NCBI RefSeq assembly: GCF_017743995.1
Contig: NZ_JAGHRB010000006.1
Span: 216,332 to 280,331 of the forward strand
Source of the DNA: Ruegeria sp. R13_0
GTDB lineage: Bacteria > Pseudomonadota > Alphaproteobacteria > Rhodobacterales > Rhodobacteraceae
DNA: 64,000 nucleotides
Direction of reading: 5' to 3'
The position numbers and the translations under genes are program-made. The number at the start of each line of letters is the position of its first letter. The stretch's first letter is position 1. This document shows positions 33,433 through 42,979 of this stretch, one piece after another. Below the pieces are notes generated by a model, which searched no databases, was not told where the DNA came from, and was given only the letters and a program-made list of their open reading frames with translations.

Positions 33433-33873
33433 ATGACAGACGACACCAATGCCCTTGCGGTCACGCTGTTTAGCGAGATCCTGACCGCCGACCAGCTATT
33501 GCGCAACCGGCTGAGCCGGGTGCTGCCCAAGGGCATGGAAATCTCGCATTTCTCGGTACTGAACCATCTGGCCTATGCCGGAGGGGAACGGACGCCCGCG
33601 CAACTGGCCAGCACCTTTCACGTCACACGCGGGGCGATGACCAACACCTTGGCCAAGCTGGAATGGGCCGGATACATCCACATCCGCCCCGACTGGGACG
33701 ACGCCCGCCGCAAGATGGTCGCCATCAGCCCCGCCGGTCGCCGCGCGCGGGATCAGGCGATTTCCTCGATCGCCCCGTTGATCAACCGTGTGGTCGGAGA
33801 GCTGGGGTTGGAGCGGGTGCGCAGCACGCTGCCGGTGCTGCGGGATTTGCGGTTGCAGTTGGAGGGGGAGTAG
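33433..33873 (+). CDS. MarR-family transcriptional regulator
   Basis: The 146-residue protein has a winged helix-turn-helix with RTPAQLASTFHVTRGAMTNT, followed by the wing region YIHIRPDWDDARRKMVAISP. N- and C-terminal helices for dimerisation frame it. This is the normal MarR layout. It follows the amidase gene by 14 bases and may share its transcript. The ligand is unknown. No clear palindromic operator was found in the short gap ahead of it. Confidence 0.88.
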   Translation: MTDDTNALAVTLFSEILTADQLLRNRLSRVLPKGMEISHFSVLNHLAYAGGERTPAQLASTFHVTRGAMTNTLAKLEWAGYIHIRPDWDDARRKMVAISPAGRRARDQAISSIAPLINRVVGELGLERVRSTLPVLRDLRLQLEGE

Positions 33874-34003
33874 GGGTGATAAACTGTGATTTGTGCTCAA
33901 ACGAGGACAGGATTTTTTCGAAATAGTGGATTCCTCATTCGTCAATTGACTGGGTGATTAGAAAATTAACGCGGGTATTTCTTGGGCGAAAAGGACAGGT
34001 AAG

Positions 34004-34615
34004 TTGCCATATCTGCTTAAAGTGCATCGTTTTGTTCCCGGAGAATTTTTCTGGGAAGACGTTTGGCCTCGCGACAAACAACCAGAAAACTACGCAAGGG
34101 TTGGTCACGACCACGGTAATGCTCCCCTGATCAAGACCCCGATTCCTTACAAACAACAAAAAGGTAAACTCTTACCGGGTGGAGTGCTTCCAGACCTAAT
34201 GCCGGGGCGCTGGTCCGGTGACTTACTAGTAAGCCATCGCGTGAAAAAGCTAATCGATGATTCTGACATAGTTCAGCACCAGTTCTTACCCGTCGACCTG
34301 ACATTAAAAGACAAATCTACGGTAACCGGACAGTATTTTCTGTTCGTCGCAGGCGATCTGACGGACGGCATCGTACCCGAAGCATCGAACAAAATTGTAC
34401 CCCAGTATTTTGACGGTGAGCTGGGGTACTACTCATGTGAGGGAGACCCTGAAATCGCATGGAACGAAGATTCAGTTAGAGGTCGTCAGATTTGGGTAAA
34501 CAAATATTTGCCCCGAAAGATCTTCATCTCGGATTCGTTGCACAATGAACTTGAAACGCTCAAGTTGAAGGCGTTTACGGCTTTGCCGTCAGCCGTTGTT
34601 TTGCAACAGTCGTAA
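34004..34615 (+). CDS. Imm11-like (DUF1629) orphan immunity protein
   Basis: The 203-residue protein shows DLLVSHRVKKLIDDSDIVQH and QFLPVDLTLKDKSTVTGQYF, a pattern I associate with Imm11 (DUF1629) immunity domains of polymorphic toxin systems. No toxin gene is adjacent. The gene is clearly AT-richer than both neighbours, with codons such as AAA, TTA and ATA that they avoid. The start is TTG after AAGGACAGG. It sits between marR and ubiG, which looks like an insertion into a conserved gene order. Function as an immunity protein is inferred from the family. Confidence 0.65.
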   Translation: MPYLLKVHRFVPGEFFWEDVWPRDKQPENYARVGHDHGNAPLIKTPIPYKQQKGKLLPGGVLPDLMPGRWSGDLLVSHRVKKLIDDSDIVQHQFLPVDLTLKDKSTVTGQYFLFVAGDLTDGIVPEASNKIVPQYFDGELGYYSCEGDPEIAWNEDSVRGRQIWVNKYLPRKIFISDSLHNELETLKLKAFTALPSAVVLQQS

Positions 34616-34620
34616 AGCGA

Positions 34621-34638
34621 GTGGGTGGTTCCACCCAC
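34621..34638. terminator. short perfect hairpin between convergent imm11-like gene and ubiG
   Basis: GTGGGTGG pairs perfectly with CCACCCAC around two bases. There is no proper T-run on either strand, so termination is possible but not assured. Confidence 0.4.
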
Positions 34639-34643
34639 CCATC

Positions 34644-35390
34644 TTACCCCGGTTTCACACTTGCCGTTACATAATTCACGCTCAAATCCCGTTCCGAGAT
34701 CGACCAGCTCCACAGGATCGGGTTGAAGACAAAGCCCTTGCGGTCCACCGGCTCCAGCCCGGCTTGGCGCAGCAGGTCGAACAGCTCATCGGGGGTGATG
34801 AACTTGTTCCACTCATGCGTGCCGCGGGGTAGCCAGCGCATGACGACCTCGGCCCCGAAAATGGCCATGGCATAGGATTTCGGGTTGCGGTTGATGGTCG
34901 AGCAAATCTCCAGACCGCCGGGTTTCAGTAATTGTTGCGTGGCGGTCAGGTAGCTTAACGGGTCGGCGACATGCTCGACCACCTCCATGTTCAGCACCAC
35001 GTCGAATTGCTCGCCCGCGGCGGCCATGTCCTCGGCGGTGGTATGGCGGTAGTCGATCTCAAGCCCCGATTGCTCGGCATGAATGCGGGCGACGGGTAGG
35101 TTGCCCTCGGCGGCGTCGGCACCGACGACCTCGGCCCCCAAACGCGCCATTGGTTCGCTCAGCAGGCCGCCGCCGCAGCCGATGTCCAGCAGGCGCAGGC
35201 CCTCAAACGGTTTTTCGGCCTTCAGATCACGGTCAAATTCGCCCGCGATCTGCTGTGTGATATAGTCCAGACGGCACGGATTGAGCATGTGCAGAGGTTT
35301 GAATTTCCCATGCGGGTCCCACCATTCGGCGGCCATCGCCTCGAATTTAGCGATCTCGGATGGGTCGACCGTGTTCGGATGCGCTTGCAT
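34644..35390 (-). CDS. ubiG: ubiquinone O-methyltransferase UbiG
   Basis: UbiG carries out both O-methylations in ubiquinone synthesis. The 248 residues show [20 protein letters not shown] and [16 protein letters not shown] near the start. The SAM loop is [20 protein letters not shown], followed by [20 protein letters not shown] and [20 protein letters not shown]. It is monocistronic on its strand. UbiB and UbiE, other ubiquinone factors, are encoded further right. Confidence 0.95.
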   Translation of the reverse strand: MQAHPNTVDPSEIAKFEAMAAEWWDPHGKFKPLHMLNPCRLDYITQQIAGEFDRDLKAEKPFEGLRLLDIGCGGGLLSEPMARLGAEVVGADAAEGNLPVARIHAEQSGLEIDYRHTTAEDMAAAGEQFDVVLNMEVVEHVADPLSYLTATQQLLKPGGLEICSTINRNPKSYAMAIFGAEVVMRWLPRGTHEWNKFITPDELFDLLRQAGLEPVDRKGFVFNPILWSWSISERDLSVNYVTASVKPG

Positions 35391-35439
35391 TCCTGTCTCC
35401 GTATGCTCTTTTACGTCTTAAGGACTATATAGGGCCATA

Positions 35440-36417
35440 ATGGACAAGTACCCGGACCAAAAGCGCGCAGTGCAATATCTCTATCCGCCGATCGATCCTT
35501 TCGATCAGCGGTTGGTCAGTGTGGGCGATGGGCACCAGATTTATATGGAGCAAAGCGGCAATCCCGACGGGGTGCCGGTGGTTGTGCTGCATGGAGGGCC
35601 GGGCGGTGGATGCAGCCCTGCGATGCGGCGCTACTTCGATCCACGTGTCTTCCGTGTGATTCTGTTCGATCAGCGCGGATGCGGGAAATCGCGGCCTCAT
35701 GCCTCGGTCGAGGACAACACGACGTGGCATCTGGTTGAGGACATCGAGCGGCTGCGGTCGCTGCTGGATATCGACGAATGGACCGTGTTTGGCGGTAGCT
35801 GGGGGGCGACTCTGGCGTTGATCTATGCGCAGGCGCATCCGGATCGGGTCAGCCGTCTGGTTCTGCGCGGGGTGTTTCTGGCCACGCAGGCCGAACTGGA
35901 TTGGTTCTATGGCGGCGGCGCGGGCAAGTTCTGGCCCGAGCAGTGGGCAAAATTCACCGCCCTGCTGTCCGAGGAAGAGCTGTCAGATACGATCGCGGCC
36001 TACAACAAGCGCCTGTTCTCGGGCGACCGGGCAACCGAAGTCCTGTACGGGCGCGCTTGGTCCGCGTGGGAGAACGCCTTGGCGTCGATCCATTCGAACG
36101 GATCGACCGGCGAAAGCCCCGGTGAATACGCGCGGGCTTTTGCGCGGCTCGAGAATCACTATTTCACCAACAATGCCTTTCTGCAGAAGGATGGGCAGAT
36201 TCTGGATCAGATGGATCGCATCGCGCATATCCCCGGACATATCGTGCAGGGGCGCTATGACATGATCTGCCCGCCTCAGGCGGCGTGGTCGCTGGCTGAG
36301 CGCTGGCCCAATGCCGAGCTGAAGATGGTCCGCCATGCAGGCCACGCCCTGTCGGAACCCGGAATAAGTGCCGAGCTGGTTCGCATCATGGACCGCGTGG
36401 CCGAGGGGGTTGCATGA
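35440..36417 (+). CDS. pip: proline iminopeptidase
   Basis: The enzyme removes N-terminal proline from peptides. The 325-residue alpha/beta-hydrolase has HGGPGGGCSPAMRRYFDPRV (oxyanion region), DQRGCGKSRPHASVEDNTTW and the nucleophile elbow GGSWGATLAL. The C-terminal Asp and His lie in QGRYDMICPPQAAW and VRHAGHALSEPG. This is the canonical S33 peptidase pattern. Its stop overlaps the next gene, which encodes a periplasmic peptide-binding-like protein, by four bases, suggesting a shared peptide-use role. Confidence 0.93.
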   Translation: MDKYPDQKRAVQYLYPPIDPFDQRLVSVGDGHQIYMEQSGNPDGVPVVVLHGGPGGGCSPAMRRYFDPRVFRVILFDQRGCGKSRPHASVEDNTTWHLVEDIERLRSLLDIDEWTVFGGSWGATLALIYAQAHPDRVSRLVLRGVFLATQAELDWFYGGGAGKFWPEQWAKFTALLSEEELSDTIAAYNKRLFSGDRATEVLYGRAWSAWENALASIHSNGSTGESPGEYARAFARLENHYFTNNAFLQKDGQILDQMDRIAHIPGHIVQGRYDMICPPQAAWSLAERWPNAELKMVRHAGHALSEPGISAELVRIMDRVAEGVA

Positions 36418-37232
36418 CCCGGATGGACCGTCGTGCTCTGTTTGCATCGGGTGCCGCCGCTGCGTTGCTTGCGGCCACGGGGGCGTCTCTGGCCGATACT
36501 CCGAAGAAAGGTGGCGCGCTGCGGCTGGCAGTTCCGCGCGATGACAGTTTGGAGCAGTTGGCGCGTGGGGCCGTGTTCGACACCCTGACCGAGATCGCGC
36601 CGGATGGCACGTTGCGCGGAGAGTTGGCGACAGGGTGGCAGACCGAAGACAACGCGCGCATCTGGCGGTTTGATCTGCGCCAGGACGTCTCGTTCCACGA
36701 TGGAACGGTGCTGAACGCTGATGATGTTGTGGCCGTGCTGACCGAATTTGGGCAGGCCGAAGCCCTGGCCGCTGATCTCGTGCGGCTGGAACTGGCCGAG
36801 GCCAATCCCGGTCTTCCCTTCCTACTGGCCAATAGCCGGTTTGTCGTAGCCCGCGATGGGCAGGCGGTTACGCCTTTGCACGCGGCAAACGGGACCGGTT
36901 GCTACCGGGTCGAGCGGGCCGAGGATGGGCGTCATTTCCTGGGTCGCAAAGTTGCCGGGCATTACAAGGACGGTCAGGCCGGTTGGGCCGATACGGTCGA
37001 AATCATAGTGATCCCGGATGCACGCGTCCGCGCCGAAGCCTTGCGCGACGGGTATGTGGACATTGCCGCCCTGCCCGAGAGCGGCGAGCTGAAAACCCAG
37101 CGGGGGCTGCGCTACCACCCAAGCGAATCGGATATGGCGCTGGCCGTGGCGCCTCAAGTCGGGATGCCGAGGCAGATCGGCAAAGCGACGCTGGATGATG
37201 GCCGCATCGCCGAACGGTGGTGGTTGGCGTAA
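36414..37232 (+). CDS. shortened family 5 extracytoplasmic solute-binding protein
   Basis: The N-terminus [20 protein letters not shown] has a twin-Arg/signal-peptide look, ending SLADTP. Then come [40 protein letters not shown] and [19 protein letters not shown], all typical of the first lobe of oligopeptide-binding (SBP_bac_5) proteins. The protein is only 272 residues, about half the family's usual length, and lacks most of the second lobe. The missing part falls in the middle, so it looks like a compact variant rather than a nonsense truncation. No permease genes are adjacent. Confidence 0.72.
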   Translation: MTRMDRRALFASGAAAALLAATGASLADTPKKGGALRLAVPRDDSLEQLARGAVFDTLTEIAPDGTLRGELATGWQTEDNARIWRFDLRQDVSFHDGTVLNADDVVAVLTEFGQAEALAADLVRLELAEANPGLPFLLANSRFVVARDGQAVTPLHAANGTGCYRVERAEDGRHFLGRKVAGHYKDGQAGWADTVEIIVIPDARVRAEALRDGYVDIAALPESGELKTQRGLRYHPSESDMALAVAPQVGMPRQIGKATLDDGRIAERWWLA

Positions 37233-37247
37233 TTCCGATCACGAATT

Positions 37248-37364
37248 GCGCCGGGGGTTGCAGACTCGGGAACTCCTGCGTATATGCAGTTGCAACAGCG
37301 GCGCGTTGGACTTCCGGTCCAAGGCTCCACCGGAAAATTCGACGGGCCGCGCGCCCGTTTTTTT
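37248..37364 (+). ncRNA. structured attenuator-like leader of the rimP operon
   Basis: A stem GCGCCG (37248-37253)/CGGCGC (37299-37304) encloses GTTGCA (37257-37262)/TGCAAC (37291-37296) and an inner CTGC/GCAG hairpin. Next come two mutually exclusive pairings: TTGGAC/GTCCAA (37306-37322) and TTCCGGT/ACCGGAA (37312-37335). An intrinsic terminator follows. GGCGCG (37300-37305), the 3' arm of the first stem, can instead pair with CGCGCC (37350-37355) inside the terminator. Rfam holds a predicted alphaproteobacterial 'rimP leader'; whether this is it was not tested. Confidence 0.7.
37341..37364 (+). terminator. intrinsic terminator inside the rimP leader
   Basis: ACGGGC (37342-37347) pairs with GCCCGT (37353-37358), followed by seven T. 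It lies only 28 bases before the rimP ATG, too close for a separate promoter to fit easily, so it is more likely a regulated premature terminator than the end of the upstream transcript alone. Confidence 0.8.
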
Positions 37365-37392
37365 GTGCCCGATCGATAGGGTAGAGAACCTG

Positions 37393-37983
37393 ATGACAAA
37401 CGACCTGATAGCCAAAGCGGCCATTGACCGGCGACTGGCCGAGATCATCACCCCCGTGATTGAGGATCTGGGGTATGAACTCGTCCGCATCCGTTTGATG
37501 AGCGGCAAGCAAACCACGCTGCAGATCATGGCTGACAAGCCCGATGGCGGTATCGAAGTGGACGACTGCGCCGAGATTTCAAACGCGGTCAGCGCCACGC
37601 TGGATGTCGAGGATCCGATCCTTGACGCCTATACGCTGGAGGTCTCGAGCCCTGGTATTGACCGCCCTCTGACCCGTCTCAAGGACTTTGAGACCTTCGA
37701 AGGGTATGAAGCCAAGATCGAAACTGCCGAGCTGATCGACGGTCGCCGCCGCTTCAAGGGTGAATTGGCCGGGATCGAAGGGGATGAGGTTCTCATCAAC
37801 ATCCCCGAAGGGTCCGAGACGATCACCATCGGTCTACAATTCGACTGGCTGAGCGACGCCAAGCTGGTCCTGACCGATGACCTGATCAAGGAAATGCTGC
37901 GCCAGCGCAAAGACGCGGGTGCCCTGAACGAAAACGCTTTCGACGAGATTGAGACCGAAGGGTCAGAAGAGGAGACGAACTGA
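37393..37983 (+). CDS. rimP: ribosome maturation factor RimP
   Basis: RimP is needed for 30S subunit maturation. The 196-residue protein has [20 protein letters not shown], the [20 protein letters not shown] block and [20 protein letters not shown]. The C-terminal SH3-like domain is followed by an acidic tail. ATG at 37393 is chosen; the longer frame from 37195 runs through the leader and terminator and is rejected. The stop overlaps the nusA ATG (TGATG). It is the first gene of rimP-nusA-ylxR-infB. Confidence 0.94.
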   Translation: MTNDLIAKAAIDRRLAEIITPVIEDLGYELVRIRLMSGKQTTLQIMADKPDGGIEVDDCAEISNAVSATLDVEDPILDAYTLEVSSPGIDRPLTRLKDFETFEGYEAKIETAELIDGRRRFKGELAGIEGDEVLINIPEGSETITIGLQFDWLSDAKLVLTDDLIKEMLRQRKDAGALNENAFDEIETEGSEEETN

Positions 37984-39593
37984 TGGCAATCACCTCAGCC
38001 AACCAGCTGGAGCTGCTGCAGACCGCCGAGGCCGTGGCCCGCGAAAAGATGATCGACCCCGGTCTGGTTGTCGAAGCGATGGAGGAATCGCTCGCCCGTG
38101 CCGCCAAGAGCCGTTATGGCGCCGAAATGGACATCCGCGTGTCCATCGATCGCAAGACCGGCAAGGCCACCTTTACCCGCGTCCGCACCGTGGTCGAGGA
38201 AGAGGAGCTGGAAAACTACCAGGCCGAGATGACCGTCGAGCAGGCGCGTCAGTACATGGAATCGCCCGAGGTTGGCGACGTCTTCGTTGAGGAAGTGCCG
38301 CCGGTTGAGATGGGCCGTATCGCGGCTCAGTCCGCCAAGCAGGTGATCCTGCAGAAGGTTCGCGAAGCCGAGCGGGATCGTCAGTACGAAGAATTCAAGG
38401 ATCGTGCAGGCACCATCATCAACGGCGCGGTCAAGCGTGAAGAATTCGGCAATGTCATCGTCGATCTGGGTGGTGCCGAGGCCGTTCTGCGCCGTAATGA
38501 CAAGATCGGCCGCGAAAGCTATCGCCCGAATGACCGTGTGCGCGCCTACATTAAAGAGGTTCGCCGCGAGGTTCGTGGCCACCAGATCTTCCTGTCGCGC
38601 ACCGCGCCGGAATTCATGGCCGAGCTGTTCAAAATGGAAGTGCCGGAAATCTATGATGGCATCATTGAGGTCAAGGCCGTGGCCCGTGACCCCGGCTCGC
38701 GCGCCAAGATTGCCGTGATCTCGTATGACGGTTCGATTGACCCTGTGGGCGCCTGCGTTGGTATGCGCGGTAGCCGCGTGCAGGCCGTTGTGAACGAACT
38801 GCAGGGCGAAAAGATCGACATCATCCCGTGGAACGAAGATCAGCCGACCTTCCTGGTGAACGCGCTTCAGCCCGCCGAGGTCTCCAAGGTGGTTCTGGAT
38901 GAAGAAGCCGGCAAGATCGAAGTTGTTGTTCCTGAAGAACAGCTGTCGCTGGCAATTGGCCGCCGTGGTCAGAACGTGCGTCTGGCCAGCCAGCTGACAA
39001 ATCTGGACATCGACATCATGACCGAGGCCGAGGAATCAGCGCGTCGTCAGAAAGAATTCGAAGCCCGCACCCAGCTGTTCATGGACAGCTTGGATCTGGA
39101 CGAATTCTTCGCCCAACTGCTGGTTTCCGAAGGCTTCACCAACCTCGAAGAGGTTGCCTATGTTGAGCTGGACGAACTGCTGGTCATCGACGGCGTCGAC
39201 GAAGGCACCGCGCAGGAACTGCAAGCGCGCGCCCGTGATTTCCTTGAGGCGCAGGCTAAAGCCGCGCTGGATGCTGCGCGCGCTCTGGGTGCCGAGGACA
39301 GCCTTATTGAATTCGAAGGCCTGACACCCCAGATGGTAGAAGCGCTGGCCAAGGATGATGTGAAGACGCTCGAAGACTTTGCAACCTGTGCCGACTGGGA
39401 ACTGGCCGGTGGCTGGACCACGGTCGATGGTGAGCGTATCAAGGATGACGGTGTGCTTGAGCCGTTCGGCGTAACGCTGGAAGAGGCGCAGGATCTGGTC
39501 ATGACTGCTCGGATCATGTTGGGCTGGGTTGATCCGGCCGAGCTGGAGCAGGCAGAAGAAGACGTTGAAGCCGAAGAGGAGGCCGAGGCCTGA
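37983..39593 (+). CDS. nusA: transcription termination/antitermination factor NusA
   Basis: NusA binds RNA polymerase and nascent RNA. Domains in order: N-terminal polymerase-binding domain (1-~130); S1 (~135-200, [20 protein letters not shown]); KH domains (~230-345, with [20 protein letters not shown] and [20 protein letters not shown]). Two helix-hairpin-helix-like acidic repeats follow (~365-510), and an extremely acidic tail ends the protein. At 536 residues it is a long proteobacterial NusA. It could feed back on the attenuator ahead of rimP, an inference from the E. coli operon. Confidence 0.96.
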   Translation: MAITSANQLELLQTAEAVAREKMIDPGLVVEAMEESLARAAKSRYGAEMDIRVSIDRKTGKATFTRVRTVVEEEELENYQAEMTVEQARQYMESPEVGDVFVEEVPPVEMGRIAAQSAKQVILQKVREAERDRQYEEFKDRAGTIINGAVKREEFGNVIVDLGGAEAVLRRNDKIGRESYRPNDRVRAYIKEVRREVRGHQIFLSRTAPEFMAELFKMEVPEIYDGIIEVKAVARDPGSRAKIAVISYDGSIDPVGACVGMRGSRVQAVVNELQGEKIDIIPWNEDQPTFLVNALQPAEVSKVVLDEEAGKIEVVVPEEQLSLAIGRRGQNVRLASQLTNLDIDIMTEAEESARRQKEFEARTQLFMDSLDLDEFFAQLLVSEGFTNLEEVAYVELDELLVIDGVDEGTAQELQARARDFLEAQAKAALDAARALGAEDSLIEFEGLTPQMVEALAKDDVKTLEDFATCADWELAGGWTTVDGERIKDDGVLEPFGVTLEEAQDLVMTARIMLGWVDPAELEQAEEDVEAEEEAEA

Positions 39594-39607
39594 TCTCAGG
39601 GCCTCGG

Positions 39608-40240
39608 GTGGCTGAGATGGGTCGCGGTGGCGTCCATAAGGATCGGTCTGAGGGACCTGAGCGCAAGTGCATCGCCACGGGCGAGGTTCAGCCCAAATAC
39701 GGGTTGATCCGCTTTGTGACGGGGCCGGATGGTCAGGTCTATCCCGATGTCGCGGCGAAATTGCCGGGTCGTGGGGTCTATGTGGCGGCAGATCGCGCGG
39801 CCTTGGACAAGGCGGTCAGCAAAAAGCTGTTCTCGCGCGGGTTCAAGGCGCAAGTCTCGGCCCAAGCGGACCTGGCCGATGAGGTCGAAAAACAAGTCGC
39901 GCGTCGTGTGGTTGAGCTTCTCAGCCTGGCGCGTAAGTCCGGCGATGCGGTCGCCGGATACGAAAAGGTCAAGACGTGGCTGGACCGGGAAGAGGCTCAG
40001 GTACTGATTCAGGCCAGCGATGGATCGGGGCGCGGCAAGTCGAAACTCAGCACGCCGCACTTCGGAAAATACATCGGATGGCTCACTGCGGACGAGTTAG
40101 GGGCGGCATTTGGGCGCCAAACCGTGATTCATGCGGCGCTGGCCTCTGGCGGACTCGCCAAACGTGTTGTAGAGGAAGCGCAGCGCCTGCGTGGCTTGCG
40201 CGAAACGGATGACGGCGGCAGGGGCCGCGCGGAAGGGTAA
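39608..40240 (+). CDS. YlxR/L7Ae-like RNA-binding protein
   Basis: The 210-residue protein joins two RNA-binding folds. The YlxR (DUF448) part (about 15-85) has [20 protein letters not shown] and [20 protein letters not shown]. The L7Ae-like part (about 95-190) has [20 protein letters not shown]. This fused form is usual between nusA and infB in alphaproteobacteria. The start may be GTG at 39608 or ATG at 39617. Its exact role in ribosome assembly or transcription is unresolved. Confidence 0.9.
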   Translation: MAEMGRGGVHKDRSEGPERKCIATGEVQPKYGLIRFVTGPDGQVYPDVAAKLPGRGVYVAADRAALDKAVSKKLFSRGFKAQVSAQADLADEVEKQVARRVVELLSLARKSGDAVAGYEKVKTWLDREEAQVLIQASDGSGRGKSKLSTPHFGKYIGWLTADELGAAFGRQTVIHAALASGGLAKRVVEEAQRLRGLRETDDGGRGRAEG

Positions 40241-40248
40241 GAAGCTTT

Positions 40249-42723
40249 ATGAGCGATAATGACGGCAAAAAGACATTGGGTCTTCGTGGCGGGGCACGCC
40301 CCGGAAATGTGAAACAGAGTTTCAGCCACGGACGCACCAAGAATGTCGTGGTGGAAACCAAACGCAAACGCGTGGTGGTCCCCAAGCCGGGTGCCGGAAA
40401 GCCGGGTGGCGGAGCAACGCCTTCGGGTGATCCGTCGCGCCGTCCTGCCGGGATCTCCGACGCGGAAATGGCCCGCCGGATGAAGGCATTGCAGGCCGCC
40501 AAAGCGCGCGAGGTCGAAGAGGCCGCCGCCCGTGAGGCAGCTGAAAAGGCGCGTGAAGAAGAACGCGCCCGTCGCCGTGCGGAACAAGAGGCCAAGGAAC
40601 GCGAACAGCGCGAGGCCGAAGAGAAAGCCCGCGCCAAGGCCGAAGAGGAAGAGCGCAAGCGCAAAGAGGCAGAAGAAGCTGCCAAACGCGCTGCGGCCGC
40701 CCCGGCCCCGGAAGAGCCCAAAGCGGCCCGTAGCCCGGCCAGCAAGCCTGCGCCTGCAGCTGCTCCGCGCAAACAGGATCGTGAGCGTGAACAGCGTGGT
40801 CGTGGCAAAGGCCGCGACGACAACCGCCGTTCGGGCAAGCTGACACTGGGTCAGGCCACCGGTGGCGAAGGCAACCGCCAACGTTCGATGGCTGCGATGA
40901 AGCGCAAGCAAGAGCGTGCGCGTCAGAAAGCCATGGGTGGTTCGGTCGAACGCGAAAAGGTCATTCGTGACGTTCAGCTGCCCGAGGCCATCATGGTCTC
41001 TGAGCTCGCCAACCGTATGGCCGAGCGTGTGGCTGACGTGGTTAAGTCGCTGATGCAGATGGGCATGATGGTCACTCAGAACCAGACCATCGACGCGGAC
41101 ACTGCGGAACTGATCATCGAAGAGTTTGGCCACAAGGTCACTCGTGTCTCCGATTCGGATGTTGAAGACGTCATTAAAGAGGTCGAAGACAGCGATGACG
41201 ATCTGCAACCGCGTCCGCCGGTCATCACTATCATGGGTCACGTTGACCATGGTAAGACCTCGCTGCTGGATGCAATCCGCGACGCGCGCGTTGTGGCAGG
41301 CGAGGCCGGTGGCATCACCCAGCACATTGGTGCGTATCAGGTGAAAACCGACGGTGGCACCACACTGACCTTCCTGGATACTCCGGGCCACGCGGCGTTT
41401 ACGTCGATGCGCTCGCGCGGTGCTCAGGTCACGGATATCGTTGTTCTGGTTGTTGCGGCTGACGACGCTGTGATGCCGCAGACCATCGAGGCGATCAACC
41501 ACGCCAAAGCGGCCGGAGTGCCGATGATCGTGGCGATCAACAAGGTCGATAAGCCCGATGCAAATCCGGACAAGGTACGGACCGATCTGCTTCAGCATGA
41601 AGTGATCGTCGAGAAAATGTCGGGTGAGGTTCAGGACGTCGAAGTCTCCGCCATCACCGGTCAAGGTCTGGACGAACTGCTGGAAGCCATCGCGCTGCAG
41701 GCCGAAATTCTGGAACTTAAAGCCAACCCCGACCGCGCCGCCCAAGGTGCCGTGATCGAGGCGCAGCTGGATGTGGGCCGTGGCCCCGTCGCCACCGTTC
41801 TGGTTCAGAACGGCACGCTGCGCCAAGGCGATATCTTCGTCGTGGGTGAGCAATACGGTAAGGTCCGTGCGCTGATCAACGACAAGGGTGATCGCGTGAA
41901 GGAAGCCGGCCCCTCGGTTCCGGTCGAGGTTCTGGGTCTCAACGGTACGCCCGAAGCCGGTGACGTTCTGAACGTGACCGAGACCGAAGCGCAGGCCCGT
42001 GAGATTGCTGCCTATCGTGAGCAAGCCGCCAAGGACAAACGTGCCGCCGCCGGTGCCGCGACTACCCTTGAGCAGCTGATGCAGAAGGCCAAGGAAGACG
42101 AAAACGTCACCGAGCTGCCGATTCTGATGAAGGCGGACGTACAAGGTTCGGCCGAAGCCATCGTTCAGGCGATGGAGAAGATCGGCAACGACGAAGTGCG
42201 CGTGCGCGTTCTGCACTCGGGCGTGGGTGCGATCACCGAAACGGATGTCGGTCTGGCCGAAGCCTCCGGCGCGCCGATCTTCGGGTTCAACGTCCGTGCC
42301 AACGCATCGGCGCGGAACACCGCGAACCAGAAGGGTGTCGAGATCCGCTATTACTCGGTGATCTATGACCTCGTGGATGACGTGAAAGCGGCCGCATCGG
42401 GCCTGCTGAGCGCCGAGATCCGCGAGAAGTTCATCGGTTACGCCGAGATCCGCGAAGTCTTCAAGGTTACCGGCGTCGGCAAGGTTGCTGGCTGTCTGGT
42501 CACCGAAGGCGTTGCCCGCCGCTCTGCAGGCGTCCGTCTGCTGCGCGACAACGTGGTGATCCACGAAGGTACGCTGAAGACGCTGAAGCGCTTCAAGGAC
42601 GAAGTGGCTGAGGTCCAGTCGGGTCAGGAATGCGGTATGGCGTTCGAAAACTACGACGATATCCGCGCAGGCGACGTGATCGAAATCTTCGAGCGCGAAG
42701 AAGTCACCCGCACGCTGGATTAA
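40249..42723 (+). CDS. infB: translation initiation factor IF-2
   Basis: IF-2 places initiator tRNA on the ribosome. The first ~190 residues are a low-complexity Ala/Glu/Lys/Arg-rich region, expected for proteobacterial IF-2. The GTPase domain has [20 protein letters not shown] (G1), [15 protein letters not shown] (G3) and [11 protein letters not shown] (G4). The C-terminal tRNA-binding domain ends [20 protein letters not shown]. At 824 residues it is normal for the class. A strong terminator follows, ending the operon. Confidence 0.97.
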   Translation: MSDNDGKKTLGLRGGARPGNVKQSFSHGRTKNVVVETKRKRVVVPKPGAGKPGGGATPSGDPSRRPAGISDAEMARRMKALQAAKAREVEEAAAREAAEKAREEERARRRAEQEAKEREQREAEEKARAKAEEEERKRKEAEEAAKRAAAAPAPEEPKAARSPASKPAPAAAPRKQDREREQRGRGKGRDDNRRSGKLTLGQATGGEGNRQRSMAAMKRKQERARQKAMGGSVEREKVIRDVQLPEAIMVSELANRMAERVADVVKSLMQMGMMVTQNQTIDADTAELIIEEFGHKVTRVSDSDVEDVIKEVEDSDDDLQPRPPVITIMGHVDHGKTSLLDAIRDARVVAGEAGGITQHIGAYQVKTDGGTTLTFLDTPGHAAFTSMRSRGAQVTDIVVLVVAADDAVMPQTIEAINHAKAAGVPMIVAINKVDKPDANPDKVRTDLLQHEVIVEKMSGEVQDVEVSAITGQGLDELLEAIALQAEILELKANPDRAAQGAVIEAQLDVGRGPVATVLVQNGTLRQGDIFVVGEQYGKVRALINDKGDRVKEAGPSVPVEVLGLNGTPEAGDVLNVTETEAQAREIAAYREQAAKDKRAAAGAATTLEQLMQKAKEDENVTELPILMKADVQGSAEAIVQAMEKIGNDEVRVRVLHSGVGAITETDVGLAEASGAPIFGFNVRANASARNTANQKGVEIRYYSVIYDLVDDVKAAASGLLSAEIREKFIGYAEIREVFKVTGVGKVAGCLVTEGVARRSAGVRLLRDNVVIHEGTLKTLKRFKDEVAEVQSGQECGMAFENYDDIRAGDVIEIFEREEVTRTLD

Positions 42724-42746
42724 TCCGGTTCTACAAGTAGGTTTGA

Positions 42747-42779
42747 AAACAGCGGCTCAACTTGGGCCGCTGTTTTTTT
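42747..42779 (+). terminator. rho-independent terminator after infB
   Basis: AACAGCGGC pairs with GCCGCTGTT and is followed by seven T. It ends the rimP-nusA-ylxR-infB transcript 24 bases after the infB stop. Confidence 0.93.
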
Positions 42780-42979
42780 GGCACATCGCGATCTATCTCA
42801 TTTTTTGGTCAACGTGTTCCGTGTCACATGCAAACTCTGCAGGGGCTGGCATAAGTTTAAATATAGACTTTCGAGGCCCGGTCTTGATTTACTGTTGGTC
42901 GTGATTGACCGGACCCGCAGTACTTAAGGACCAAACGAAGAGACCTGCTTCTCTCGCTCGACAGGATTTGGAGATAGAT

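Noticed and set aside
40480..40760. Low-complexity Ala/Glu/Lys/Arg stretch in infB as a possible insertion
   Set aside because: A long charged N-terminal region is normal for proteobacterial IF-2.
40129..42564. 811-codon open frame antisense to infB
   Set aside because: A shadow of the high-GC codon pattern of infB; no start context, and the His/Leu/Arg-rich translation is unlike a real protein.
42905..42979. Longer start of the caspase-like protein
   Set aside because: It would place 25 charged residues before the signal peptide; the TTG at 42980 has a GGAG site and a clean signal sequence.
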